Assembly (NCBI GenBank): GCA_008921705.1
Contig: VFFE01007669.1
Span: 2,713,017-2,777,016 of the forward strand
Reading direction: 5' to 3'
Origin: Burhinus oedicnemus
Lineage: Eukaryota; Chordata; Aves; Charadriiformes; Burhinidae
DNA length: 64,000 bases
The position numbers and the translations under genes are program-made. Below, piece by piece: positions 37,856-53,160 of this stretch. The notes beneath the pieces were generated by a model. That model ran no database searches and was not told where the DNA came from. It saw only the letters and a program-made list of their open reading frames with translations. Numbering within the stretch: position 1 is the stretch's first letter; the number at the start of each line of letters is the position of its first letter.

Positions 37856-37899
37856 GACGCCCCAGCCCAGTCGGCACAGAGGTGCGGCAGCCGGAGCGG
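37856..37899 (+). other. ATP5MC3: ATP5MC3 exon 1 (5'UTR), 5' end approximate
   Basis: The exon ends at GGAGCGG|GTGAGT (donor at 37,900). Its 5' end is not visible in the sequence, and I place it just after the NRF-1 site. There is no ATG in the assigned part. The intron that follows is only 85 bp and GC-rich, ending at the acceptor TCTCTCTGCAG (37,984). Confidence 0.65.
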
Positions 37900-38023
37900 G
37901 TGAGTGGCGGCGCCGCGCCATCCGCCCCCATCGCCGTCCCAGCCCGCCGCCGCGGTCCCCCTCACCCTCTTCCTCTCTCTGCAGAGATACCGGATTGTGG
38001 CCCCCGGGACGCCGCCCGCTAAG

Positions 38024-41172
<3,149 letters not shown>

Positions 41173-41305
41173 AAGGAGATCTGCCTGTAATACTGGCATT
41201 GGAATGTAACTCTTCATTTTATGGGACTCCCAAAATGTTGGTGTCATGGAAATTGATGCTATTTCCAAAGTCATTTCATTAAAGATAACAACTTTAACTG
41301 TCAAC
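41173..41305 (+). terminator. ATP5MC3: ATP5MC3 3'UTR with ATTAAA polyadenylation signal
   Basis: An ATTAAA hexamer (41,278-41,283) lies 106 bases after the stop, followed about 20 bases later by a GT/CT-rich stretch (CAACCTGTTGCCTG). A short 3'UTR suits an abundant housekeeping mRNA. A later AATAAA at about 41,980 could serve longer forms. The cleavage point is inferred. Confidence 0.6.
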
Positions 41306-44300
41306 CTGTTGCCTGCATTTATTATCTTTCTCACTAGGATATCTGGAAGACAGCATCTTGTCATTCGGTCACCATGCATTTCTCCTGATAATGACATATC
41401 ACGTAGGACCCTTTAAACAATGACTTCAAGTCAAACATTTATTAATATATATAGGAATGTCACTTGTTTGTTAAAATTAATGTGGCATATCTTTGAAAGA
41501 TCAAAGGATACAAGGATTAAATGTGAAAGGCTATACTGCTGGCCTTGTTCCTTCACTTGTTTCAAACTTACCCAGAACTGTTTCTGTGCACAATTTGTCG
41601 TTGTTTTTTTTTCTCAAGCTAGCTGGCACATAAGGTGTTCTAGCACCTTGTGATCAAAGGAGCTAAACGCAAATCCATGAGCAGTGATACGAAAATTCTC
41701 TTTGCATCAGTTTTCAGTTACACTACAAATTTTGATCACAGTGGTAAAAATTTTCCACTTGGTTGTGAGCAGTGTCCCAGTTGAACTAAACTGACTACTG
41801 CTTTAGATCGGTCCAAGGCATTTAACTGCAGCACTTTCGTATTATACACTTACTTAGTTACTACATTCTTGGCATCACCTAATTAAAAGGGAGAACTTCC
41901 AGCTTCCTAATTTTGTGAAGTCAGCCCTGCGTTACCTCCCAAATTCTTTTAAGAGCAGTAGGATCAAAGCATTTTTTGATAATAAAATATCTGCAGTATC
42001 AAGCTTTGCTTCTCACAGTATCTGTCTTAACAATCTAAATGCATTTACGGTGTTGTCTACACTTACAACAGCCTACTCTGCGCTACTATATACTAATCTG
42101 TTGGGGGGGTTGATAGCATCTCAAACTTTGTTCGGAATATTAAATAATAGATCTGATCATTCAACAAATACAAGCTGAACTTTGGAAGAATGTGAGCAAG
42201 CTTGTTAGGAGCTCTGTCGTCTTGCTGTTAAATTAGTAATTACTTAATTAAATCTAGGAAACTTTTTACTGTAAGCTGCCTATCCCTAGGGAAACAGAGA
42301 AATTACTAGACTCGGATCAGTGCAAGGTGCAGGTAAGACCTTTGTTTTCATCTGAATTCAAATACCAAATTAGCGTTTGTGTAGTCTAACTTGGACCTAG
42401 CATGAGAAGCTACTTTCTTTGTATGTTCTTGGAAGAAAATGGCCATCTTCTCAAAGGATTAAAAGTTGCCATGTAAATCTTTTATATATCTGAGGTTTTG
42501 GAGTGTAGAATATGCACCATCTTTAAATATTCATCTCTAGCACAGTATAGTAGTGCCTTATATGACTAGATCTGGAAGTGGTGTTTTTGGGGGGTGAGAG
42601 AGGAATAGGAAGTAAAGGTTATTGCAGCCATCTTCCATGTGGTCTATGCTCTGCTGGGTTTGTTTAGGAGCTTGCTGTAATCCATTCTCATAAAATACTC
42701 TGTTACAGAGCTGACGTACAGTGCATTTGGCCTGGGTGAAAGGCAGATAATGATTTCTAGAATTATAGGCTAAAGGTCCTCTGTATGCTGCTATCTTTCT
42801 GGTGGGTGATGAACTTTTTTTCGGTTCTTTCAGTACTGTAGAGATCTGTGCAGGCATCTGAGGTGGCAATCTGTATTTCCTAACGTGGACTAGTCTAGTG
42901 GACTAGCTTAATTCCAGCTTCAGATTTCTATACCACTGGGAGTTGGCCAAACAAGGATCTTCAAACCTGTCTTGGTCAAGCCTGCCTCCAGCTCTGTTAA
43001 TCATACTTATTTGTTTCCATATAAAATGGTTCTGCCGAGTTATAATTGTGTGTTTGGTGGAGGGAAGTTCTGGCTAAGCTATTGCTCCATAACTTTAATA
43101 AGCAAGCTGCCTGAGTCACCATGAGGTACTCGAATCAGCTTTGAATAACAGTTTCTGGATTTACATCCTGTCTTTTCCCATATGGTTCACCCTATCAACG
43201 TGTACCCTCTTCCCTATGATCAGCCTTGTCTGAAAGGCAGCAGGTATCTCAGGTGACCCTGTATATGGATGTAAAGCCTGTCTATTTTAGTAGTAGCATC
43301 TCCCCAAGTTTGTTACTTTTTGACTCAGACTGGTGAACATGGGCCAAACCCAAGCAAAATTGCTATTGGGTTATGCCAGTCTTGGAAGAATCGGATCTCA
43401 GTGTTACAGATAAAGACTAATCAAGGTCTTTCTGAAACATGGCAACAAACCTTCACGCAGGGGATCATCCTCCTTCTAAACAATAAGGGGCTTATAAGTG
43501 ATGGGCAGATTTTCACATCTGAATGATCACAGGGCACATTGACTCCCTTTCTCTATTGCTGTATTTTCACTGCTCTTGAAAAAGAGCTTGATTTCAGTGG
43601 TTACTTGAGCACTTCAACAACAGCTCAGTCAATTTGAGTGGTGTTACAAAAAATTTTCTCTGTTTCCCTAAAATGCCCCCAAAAGAAACAACTATAGTTG
43701 TGTAAAAGATTAAATATTGGTCGGTTTTCGGTTTGGTTTTTTTTAAAATAATTCTTTGCAGTGATTGGGCAGCAGCAAGCTATCTAAAAGTACTTTTGTA
43801 AGAGTTTACATCAAGAAATCTTTTTCATAGGTCAGAGAAACCAGATACAAAGTTCTAGGAGGTGATGCTGTAGGCTTCACTTTCCTGAGACCTTTGTCAG
43901 TTTTTCTGACGTGGACTGTGCTGACCTTAGAGACTGTCAGCTTGGGAAGATTCATGTTGTAGATTCTCCAGATCCAAAGACTGTGTTCATGTTTCAGTGC
44001 TGAAGATGGAGCCAGCTGGAGCAGAGATCTTCATTGTTGCTGAGTAACTACTCTGCCTGCTGTCCCAGTCATTCCACCTGTGATAGTGATGTGCACAAGA
44101 GCGTTATCCTAATGTATAATGAAGGAAATGTTTATGTTACCAGTTACATTCCTAAATTACTCATGCAGGTAAAAATCATTCATCCTTTCCATCCTGCTCT
44201 GTTTATGTTTTTTTTGCACCAATTTCAGACTGAGGAAAGGCAAAGAACTTGTAGTTCAGTTCTCTGTTCAGGACTGATGCTGCCATGGGATGGTAGATCT

Positions 44301-45019
44301 GAAACTGAAAAATACTTGTTTCCAGCACAGCTCTTAGTTGCTCTGTGAAGAAGGAAGTAAGATCTCTGTTCTTCACTTCTCTTTGCACTGTCTCACATTT
44401 AAGTCCTTTGCAACATGCTTACGGTAAAGAATAATGCCACCTTTACGTAAACGACTTTCGTGCAGTGCTTTTTATCCCACCGTATCTCAGAGAACTTTGC
44501 AGAAGTGGCATCCGTTGCCCACCCAAACTATTCAGAAGAATTGAAATGTACCATACTGTCTTTTGCAAGTACAAGGAAACTTAGACATAATGTAGTTTAC
44601 TGAACTAAGACTTCTTTTTCAGAAGTTTGGGGTTTGGTTTTTTTTTTGTTATTCACAGTCTCATACTCTCAGGTCAGCCTCAGAACAAGGCAGTTCCAAA
44701 TGATACACAGACACAGAATTAAAACTTCATCTGTGATTCAGAGCACATACTTGCTAAACTGTGTTCCCAGATATGATTATGGTATTTTTTTAACTCGTCC
44801 AAAATGCTAATTACTTTTGTGTTAAATTTAGGTAAAGGTGCTTCCCTTCCTTGTACAGTGCTGCAGCATTTTTGATACAACGTTAAATAAGGTGAACGTT
44901 TAGCAGAAGTATGGCTTCAGGCTCGCACCCGGGTCCTGCCATGAGAGACGTGGTGTGTCGGGAGACTGGGAAACCCCCAGAATACAGCCAGTATGTGGGT
45001 TTGCAGGGCCGATTATTCT
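41306..45019. other. Intergenic DNA between ATP5MC3 and ATF2
   Basis: About 3.7 kb with no recognised gene or young repeat. Open frames at 41,915-42,178, 42,558-42,869 (-) and 44,034-44,348 look random. Around 44,455-44,515 the text (GTGCAGTGCTTTTTATCCCA, then CTCAGAGAACTTTGCAGAAG) resembles an old amniote repeat. Confidence 0.55.
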
Positions 45020-45521
45020 AAAACTTTGATGCGAAGGGCGAGTCAAGCGCTGTCACTGAGCAGAGCCTTTGCAGGGGTTTAGCCTCTACCTGCTCGCAGC
45101 TGCCTTCCCCTGGCTCTCCTGCAGAGCCACCAGCAGAGGACGGGGCGCTTCCTCCTCCGAGCTCCGCACCCGGCGTGGCTGCACAAACCCTCCAGCAACA
45201 GCAGCTTGACCCAACGGGCGCAGTTTGGCTTGGCTCTCCTGACAGATACGTTGTCCAGATGCGGTCCCCGGCGGAAGCGGGCAGGGGGTTACTGCTTTGA
45301 ATACTGGGTACCAGTTTAACGCCGCTAACGAACCTCCGGGACGCCAGAGCTGCCGTTAGCTCCGTACGCTGGTCACTCGGGAGGCAGCGCTTCGGTCGCC
45401 CATCCGCGGGCGCACCGAGCGGCGACTGCGTAGCTACAGCCGCGTCGCGGCCCCGCTCGGCCACACCCAGGCATTTGGCCCTTCCGGCCACACCGTCCCC
45501 CAACCGCCCCGCCGACATGGC

Positions 45522-45526
45522 CCAAT
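45522..45526 (+). promoter_or_regulatory. CCAAT box of ATF2 promoter
   Basis: CCCAATCAGCG fits an NF-Y site, about 100-130 bp upstream of the probable start region. Confidence 0.5.
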
Positions 45527-45564
45527 CAGCGGCGCGCACCGCCCTCCGCCCCGCCCCCTCCCCG

Positions 45565-45574
45565 CCACGTGACC
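45565..45574 (+). promoter_or_regulatory. E-box CCACGTGACC (USF/MiT-TFE type)
   Basis: CACGTG with a flanking AC gives GTCACGTG on the minus strand, the form favoured by USF and TFEB/TFE3 factors. It lies just upstream of the probable start of transcription. Confidence 0.5.
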
Positions 45575-45599
45575 CGCGCCTCCCTGCTGCCCGCGGAGA

Positions 45600-45680
45600 T
45601 GTCAGCTGAGCTATCGCGAGAAGTGACGGAAGCCTGTGGGGGACCCGGCCTTTAATGTGCGGTTCGGCCCGCGTTCCCGG
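45600..45680 (+). other. ATF2: ATF2 exon 1 (5'UTR), 5' end approximate
   Basis: The exon ends TTCCCGG|GTGAGTTT, with the donor at 45,681. The transcription start cannot be fixed by eye; the left edge given is a placeholder within the CpG island. The exon is non-coding for the ATF2 protein. Confidence 0.55.
45612..45621 (+). promoter_or_regulatory. BANP-like TATCGCGAGA element
   Basis: This matches the TCTCGCGAGA motif of CpG-island promoters at nine of ten positions. BANP is a known binder of that motif. The site is next to a CRE half-site TGACG (45,624-45,628) and an ETS core CGGAAG (45,628-45,633). Confidence 0.45.
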
Positions 45681-45925
45681 GTGAGTTTGTAAACACGAGC
45701 GCGGCCCGGCCCGGCGGTGGCAGCTCCTCCCTCCGCGCTGCGGCGGCGCCCGGGCGGGCGAGCGCACCGGGGGCGGAGGGGAGGGAGCGGCTTCGCTCAG
45801 CAGTAGGCGGGGGATACCCGGGAGGCAGTAACATGGCGCCGCCGCTCCTCTCCACGGCAGCCCCCTCCCCCACCGCGGCCTGCGGCTCCCGCCGCCCCTA
45901 AGGCCGGGGCGGGGCGGCCCGGCCG

Positions 45926-45945
45926 NNNNNNNNNNNNNNNNNNNN
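45926..45945. other. Assembly gap (20 N) in ATF2 CpG island
   Basis: Twenty Ns lie between GC-rich flanks in intron 1. The round length suggests a placeholder for unknown size, as is common at GC-rich avian promoters. Confidence 0.95.
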
Positions 45946-48900
45946 CGGGAGGAAGGGGGCAGCTAGGCTCGGCCTTTCCGCCTCAGCTCCAAGCAGGCCT
46001 CTCCCTGCATCCATCTTCTGCTCTGAAGGGAGATCTTGGTCCGTACCCGGTGCTGGTGCGGAGGGTGCCGAGAAGGGGTACGGTGTTTGGGGGGGGTGTT
46101 GGGCGGGAGGGAGAGAACAGCTTTTCTGCACCAGCGGGAGGTGCTGGCCCACCTGGGATCTGGCTGTGGACGTGATCCTTCTGGACCACTTGCCCCATTG
46201 ACTTTGCCTGTTACTGTGCGTTAATGCATCTTGAGTTGTCTTAAAAGGTGTCTGAAGCTTTCATGTGAAAAACACATCACAGGCCCTCAAGCGATGATGG
46301 CTGCGTGATATTTTAGGCACAAATGTTTTATGCCGTAGTGCAACTTGATGTTCAGAGTTAAGGGATATATGTGCTGCCATGTTGCTTCTGCAGTCTTACT
46401 CATTCTACAACCTTTCTGCATCCCTGTTCTTTAGATGAGATCCATGAGTATGTTTTCATGTCCCATCCATGCACTGTGTCACTCATTTGCTTTTTGTTAT
46501 GTTACTTTCTCCCAGAAATGTTTATCTTCAATTAATGATACTGTCACCTGTTTGCGTGCACTCAAATGAGAAATTCTAAGAAAGCTCGAAGCTCCAAATC
46601 ATCCACTACTTCCCAAATAGTGACCCTGAAGATTGTGTGTTTTCTTTTCCACCTTTTAAAATATTTTTGTTTTCTTCTTGTCTTATTCTACTCATGGCAT
46701 TGAATGTCATGTCCTAAGCTCTTACTGAGCGTAAAGCTAAGATAGAGTTAATGAAAACAAATGTTCCTGAAGTTAAAGGTTGTAATATTGCTAGGTCTAT
46801 GTTAGATGCTAAATTCAGCACTAGCTGGTAGGATGAGGAGGCCCTTTCCTTGTGGTCCTAGTCATCCATAAGTGTCTAGACAGGATTTCTTCAGTCTTCT
46901 GCTGAAACATAAGTTACTGTCTATTAATGGGCATTCAGTTGCAGACCTAATTTCAGAGGAATAAACTATAGGCAAGGTAGGCGTTCACTTGAGTTCTCTT
47001 AGTGTTCATAATTCTGCATTCCAGAATCAAAATCAGAAAGTTGCCTTATTAAAAAAACAAGACAATAACTTTGTCAGGGACTGCTTGTTATATAATGCAT
47101 CAAAAGAAATGTGAAATAAATGTGTACATGGAGTGAAGCAGCTTTTCTTTAAAAAAAAAAAAAATCCATTATGAGTTTGTTTTAATACTGGTATCGCATG
47201 CTAATAGTTAATCAACTAGTTGAGCCTTTGATCTTCTTCACAGCGTAGTTGATATTTCTATCCTGATTTGAATTCTAGAAATATGAATGTGTTTGGTATG
47301 TCTCTTTCCAGAAACTTCCAGACTATGCAGCATCTAACATAAGGTGCTTTCAGGTCTTAGATTTGATCATACATAATTTTATAAATAATTTTGGTTTTCA
47401 TGCTACTTCTGCTTTGTGACAAAGTGTTGAGCAGCCTGAAATATGGTATTCTTTTGAATCTGGTTTAATTAAATTTTGGGTGTATCTATTGCCTAAAATT
47501 AGTTTTCTGTCATCAGGTATTCTTTTTTTTTTTCCTTCTACTATTAATCAGTTTAAACTTATAAATGCACATTTATATCTCTGAGAAGCTTTACTAACTT
47601 TAAAAGTTTATATGTTATTTCTAATACCAACTTTTTTTTATGGTTTCTTAAAATAATCTTGAATTTCTCTATAAAAACAATGCATTAACTGTTTTCAAAA
47701 GAGCAAACATGATTTAATACTATTAACTTCTTTTTTGGAATAACGAGTAGATCTCAAGTTATCATTGTCCTCCTGCATAACTTAACTACATTTGTCTCAA
47801 ATCAATAACATGTGCTCTAAGGAGGCATTGGATATAGTTATTGATAGAAATATGAGTCAATATTTAATAATTGTGCAATAAATACTTTTTCAAGTTTGTT
47901 ACACTGTTTCCAACTTTGTTCTGTGTCAGTTTCAGTTCAGCCTGAGAACTTTTCCTTTAGCTTTGGTTCAGATAGGAGCTTCTCTTCAGAACCTATTTCA
48001 AGCAACATAGTATGTTTCTCCTTCTAGGTAAATGCAAGAGGTCATTTATATTATTGCTTACAGGAAAGAAAAAGATCATTCTGTTTTAATGAGCAATGGG
48101 AGTCCTGTAGTGGGATATTTATGATATGTTTAAAGAATTTTTTTTAAAAATTACTTTCTTAATCATTGTATTCGATCTTATACTTCAGGGATGCAATCTG
48201 AAAAAATGTAAAAATGAATTAACTTTTTGTTAAGCTTTACTTTCAACAAATTAAAAAAAAATGTAGCAAAAGGACGTTGGATTTCTAGTGTTTGTTAGGT
48301 TGATGGGCAACATTAAGATGTACAAACCTAGATAAATGAGCTGGGGAAGGTAAGTCCTAATATCTCTCTAAGCAAATGGTGGGAAGATCAGTGGAGTATT
48401 AACCCCTTTATGTTTCTTCTCTGAGGTTCATTTGCCTTTCACTTATCTACAAGAGCTGTATTCACACAGCATGAATTTCCAGTAAGTCAAAGAAAAATCA
48501 AGGTGCCTCTGAAAAATACTTAGGCAGGGAGTTGACTTAGAAGCTGCCATATTCCGCCAACAGGAAGCGTTAGGCCTAAGGACCTTTCTTTATTCCATTA
48601 GTGCTCCCTGTTTACCAGAAAGGTACCTTCATGTGGAAAACCCTGCTCCTTCAGCAAAGCTGAAGTAACTTAATTGCTTTGTTTCTGTACGTGTGACTAT
48701 CTGTCCAGCTGGCTTTCTTGTTCTTATTTGAACTTAAGTCAATTGTCCTCACTTCTAGTGTATTTTTCTTCTTGTCCAGATGCTCTCCCCCTTATTTATA
48801 GAATCTTAGACAAACTGAGGAAGATGTGGAATTAACTTTAGACATCAGCTACAAGCAGTTAAATAATAACATCAGCAAAAAGTGCCCAGTGTTTGACTTT

Positions 48901-49347
48901 TTGAAAGAAAAAAATCTGAGCATTGTGGTGCGGGCGTTACATTCTTCCCTATTCTTCCCCAGAACTCTCTGAAACAGATCATGTGTTTTCTAGGAAATAG
49001 CACAACCGCTCTTTTAAGCAGTGAAGTGTGAAGAAGGAGCTCCCATTTTTCTGTTTGCAGTTTTGAGGTTTACAACCTTTAAATATTCTGGACTATGGCT
49101 TACAGTTTTCTTGCAGAATGTCCTGAGCTACTTTCTCATGATTCCACTTTCTTTATAAGGAGGAATGTTTTTATTTTTCAAACTTTTTCTCCTCCATTCT
49201 TTTAATTGTTCAGTTTTATTTTTTAGGAGTGCTGAATTCTATAGCATTACTCAAATAGAGTCAGTCAGAACACTTTTGAAAGTGGACTTTAATGGTCAGG
49301 TATTAATTACACCACTTTTGCTTCCCCTTTCTTCTTTAGCTTTATAG
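45946..49347 (+). other. ATF2: ATF2 intron 1
   Basis: After the end of the CpG island the intron is AT-rich. I recognise no repeat or nested gene in it. Confidence 0.5.
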
Positions 49348-49381
49348 GAGACTGACAAAATAAGTGTTCCAATCCATCCAG
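49348..49381 (+). other. ATF2: Probable ATF2 5'UTR exon 2
   Basis: A long pyrimidine tract (GCTTCCCCTTTCTTCTTTAG) gives acceptors at 49,339 or 49,347, and the exon ends ATCCAG|GTAAGT (donor at 49,382), giving 42 or 34 nt. It has no ATG. It is assigned by splice quality and position alone, so it could be an optional exon or a decoy. Confidence 0.45.
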
Positions 49382-50560
49382 GTAAGTGGAGAAAGGATTT
49401 TTTTTTTCCCCTTTAAAATACAAATTTTGGTTTTATTTATGTTACTTCTTAGCAAGTGGTGTATTCTACATACTAACTTTTGATTTTTACTGAAAGCAAA
49501 ACTTGCGAGTCTGCCTCTGTAGAAAATTGTGGAAATAAAGACAGGTGCAAATGTGGGAGTTGATTAAAATTTATGCTGTGCAGTGCTGTATGGAAGTATT
49601 GAAAGTATAAAAGGTGCCCCGTTCATTTTGATTTGTGTTGATTCGTTTGGTTGCATGAGAAAGCCATCTCTTTTAATTTTGAAGTGTTTAAACTTGGAAG
49701 ACAAAAATAGCTGCATTTTCTTCTCATTTAAAGAAGCATGTCTATTGAAATTCTTGTACAGAGCCGAGCCAAGCAAAACACTAAATTCACCTCTTCAGGT
49801 AACCATTAAGAGAATGTTATTCTTTACTGTGGCAGATATATTCAGTCCACTTGACCTTACTTTGAAAAAGTATGCATCTCTAGTAGAACTCTTAAAATTG
49901 ATAAAGACTTTGAAAAATTTCGGCCTTTCAGTTTTATCCTTCAGTTTACTTTTCTAAAATGAAGCTTTAAAGTAAAATCTTAAAAATCTTATGCTACCTA
50001 AAGCAATTGCACGCTATGATGAGATCTACAGAAAAGCTTACTATGAGTTAATAATTCTGTGTACAGTAAGAGTTTGTATCTTGAAGTAGAAAGGGGCACA
50101 ATCCCAGATCAAATGTAAAGAATAAAAGGAAATGTTGCACAGACAGGATCGGTCTTGAGGAAGTGCAAACATCTGTTGGAAAATACATCACTGATACTGT
50201 AACTTAAGCATTTAGTAATGTAAAGACCCAAGGGAGACTAGATGCTGATGGACTACTATAATTCTGTTTTGTCTCAATGACCTAAGGCAGTTTTTGTCCA
50301 ACTTTTTCATTTTTTTCAAACCAGAATGTACAGATGTTTCTTGAGTTGGAGCCACATGCGAGTGGTCAGTCTAGCTGCAAAACTTGAGTTTGCATTGCAT
50401 TGCATGTAAGCAGTAGTAGATAAATGAGCTACTACTGTGGCTGGCACACTGCCAGATTGTCCTCTATGGACTGTCCAGTTTAGGAGGGTGACACACTTGT
50501 GAGAATGCATATCTTCTTGCTTGCTGGCCAGTAGAGGAATGCTGAAATTGGAAAGTTTTA

Positions 50561-50612
50561 AGGTGGTTGGTTTTTGGGGTTTGGGGGGTTTGTTTGTTTT
50601 GGGGGGTTTTTT
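50561..50612 (+). repeat. G/T-rich tract in ATF2 intron
   Basis: Runs of four, six and six G are separated by T-rich loops (TTGGGGTTTGGGGGGTTTG and TTTTGGGGGGTTTTTT), preceded by GGTGG. The tract resembles a G-quadruplex-prone sequence, although only three long G tracts are present. Confidence 0.6.
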
Positions 50613-52374
50613 GTATGTTTATAGTTGTCTGTCTTTTCTGTGTTCAGTTCAGGCTGTTTTCTTCTGTGCTGTTTATGTCAGCCCTGAAACTACAGGAGAG
50701 CAATCTCTTATTGCTATGGTGCTTAGAATAAGTAATTACAGGGTAAGACTGCACAGCCCTTGAGCAGGTTAGTGCATAGAGGTCTTCTGGCATACAGGTG
50801 CTTTATACAGGTAGACTGTTCAGAGGCTTTAGGTAAAATTCTGACAAATCTTTACTAGGTATGCACGAAGAATGATTTTTTTTTTTTAATTATTTTTTTT
50901 CCTCAGCAGATTTGGAGAGGTTTTTGCAAGGATTATCAACACATATACATTTTAAATGGCTATTTAAATGTTTAATTGAAAAAAAAAAATTTGAAACAAG
51001 GTGTTAGTTGTGTTTTCGATGCCCTGTATGTAGGGAATTAAGAGAGACAGAAGAAACTTTACCAGTAAAATAAGCCAACAAGACATTGCTTAAGTCAGTG
51101 TATGATTCTATTCTTTTACAAATACCTACAGGAAGGTATTTTAGAAGCAAGCCTCAGAGTATGTAGTAATAGTTTCCAGGAAGTGTACCTAACATATTTA
51201 ATTAAAATCTTATAAAAATATACAAATAATTGTTGAAGCTATTTTTGTAGCACATTTAGAAAAACACTAGTGTGACGTTTCATAGAAACATCTTTATTTT
51301 TTTAAACAAGCACACTATCCTAAATATTAGTAAATTGTTTGCAAACCTGTTCTTATTTCTTTGTATTGTGTGTATTTTAAACATGTATATATACTTATTT
51401 ATTTATATATTTTACTGTACTGTTTGCTTTCCAAAAGTGATAAGAGGCTTATGACATTTTAAAAAGGAGTGATGTGAAAGTATTTTACCTTTGCATTGAA
51501 AGTATGGAGCAAACACCAAAAAAATGAGATTACTTTCTGATTTAAGTACCAAAGTTGATTATATTGCTGAGATTATTTCATGGTTTTTCCGTGTTGAGCT
51601 CTGATCCTGTTTCTCAGTGTAACTCAAAAGAGTTCTATGTATGGGTTTCTTTATGCTACTGAAAGGAATTTGGTGTTGGAAGGCTTACAGAAGAAAGTTG
51701 CAGTTCAGTGGACTGTAGTAAGAATCATTTCACTGAACTGTTCGGTTTATCTGAAGAGGTAAGTTAAGGCTGGCATTTCACATTGACTGGATTGCTTCAG
51801 GAACCATCTTTTTCCTATGGGACAGTGTTTGCTGTTGCCTGGTTAACAATCCAAGATGGCTATAATTCATGTCTAGCGATTGGGTTAGCAGTTTACATAC
51901 TTTATTTCTCATTTGGCTGGGTGAGTAATGTTTTTGTCAAAGTGGTAAATAAGTTGCTATTTTGGTTTTTTCAGGGGGGGAAGAGTCTTTTCTAAATTCT
52001 TCTTTCTTACTGTGATACTCTTTCATAGACCAGTCAGTCTTCAATAGTCTTTTGAAATTAGAGTGGCAATCACAAACTTTGTTTCTGAAAATTTGCCTTC
52101 TGTGTGTTAGTCTTATTATTCTTGTCAGGCAACAAACAATCCAGAAGGAAAAGAGGAGGCAAAGGATGGGGTTAGTTTGTTTGTTTTCCCTAGCAGCAAA
52201 AGTTTTTGTTGTTGGGCTGTAAAGTTAACCATGCTAGTCTTCTAAAGCTGTCAGAACATTACCCAAGTTTGGATTGTCTTTTGCTGTTGTTCACCTCTGT
52301 TTCTAGCTATGACATCTTTATGGTATACTTCAAATTTCAGAGTTACCTTGGATTGCTTAGAATTTCATCCACTC

Positions 52375-53160
52375 ATTTTTAATATATTCAAGGACAGAGA
52401 TTCCACAGCCCCACAGGGCAACCTCTTCCAGTGTTCAGCTGCCCTCACTGTGTGCTTTTTTTTTTCCATTTCTCCTTCCCCTCCCCCTAATTGCTCATAA
52501 CTTTCTTGGTGTGGCTTGTGAATGTTGCATCTCATTCTTTTGTTGTACACTACCCAGAGTCTGGATGTGTCTTCTCTATAATGATATGTTAGATAGTGTA
52601 AGACAGCAAGTAGATCCTTCCTTAGCCTTTCTTCTCCATGCTGAACAAACTTTGCTTCCTGATACTCTTCTTATATGTAGTATTCCAGCATCCTGACTAT
52701 TTTGATGGGGCCCTTGCTGGTTTCTCTCCACTTTGTCATCTCTCTTGAGGGGCTCAAAACTGGGCACAGCAGTCCAGCTGTAGCCTCACAAGTGCCAGAT
52801 TAGGGAGAATAATCACTTTGCTTCATCTGGTTGCTATGCTTTCGCTAATTCAGCCCAGTAGGCTGTTAGTTTTCGGTGCTGCAAGCAACATGATGCTGAG
52901 TTGTGTTTGGCTTATTGTCCACCAGGAGTTACAGGTTCTGCCCCAAAACAGCCTGACAGCCACTTGGCCCTCAGCCTGCATGGTTGCATGGAGTTATCTT
53001 GTTCTAGGTGCAAGTTTTGCATTTGTCTTTGTAATAGGTAAATACAATCCTTACTGATTTGGCTACACTAACAAATGTGAGCCCTTTGTTTTCCCATGTT
53101 GTTGGATCCAGTTTCTGTTTAGATTTATAATATCCGAGGTCTCGCTGGAATGCATGAGTG
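52375..53160 (-). mobile_element. Old CR1 LINE, minus strand, in ATF2 intron
   Basis: The + strand reads as the reverse complement of CR1 ORF2. Landmarks in order are GATTCCACAGCC...GGCAACCTCTTCCAGTG (minus-strand protein EHWKRLPCGAVESLSLN), CATGCTGAACAAAC, GGCTCAAAACTGGGCACAGC, TCACAAGTGCCAG, AATTCAGCCCAGTAGGC, ATTGTCCACCAGGAGTTACA and GGTCTCGCTGGAATG. It is diverged and contains small deletions, so it is older than the 11.7 kb copy. Confidence 0.8.

Larger units (their letters stand above)
45020..46150 (+). promoter_or_regulatory. ATF2: CpG island and promoter of ATF2
   Basis: A strongly GC- and CpG-rich block spans the non-coding first exon (donor at 45,681) and the start of intron 1. It is TATA-less in appearance. 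Upstream of the donor it has a CCAAT box, a USF/TFE-type E-box, a BANP-like TATCGCGAGA and a CRE half-site within about 160 bp. The 249-codon minus-strand open frame over 45,018-45,767 is a by-product of GC richness. A 20-N gap interrupts it at 45,926. Confidence 0.85.

Noticed and set aside
45018..45767. 249-codon minus-strand open frame over the ATF2 CpG island
   Set aside because: Stop codons are rare in GC-rich DNA. The translation is Arg/Ala/Pro/Gly-rich with no family features and overlaps the ATF2 promoter and exon 1.
51691..51758. Possible extra ATF2 5'UTR exon ending GAAGAG|GTAAGT
   Set aside because: The donor is good, but the acceptor at 51,690 lacks a pyrimidine tract and no other evidence supports it.
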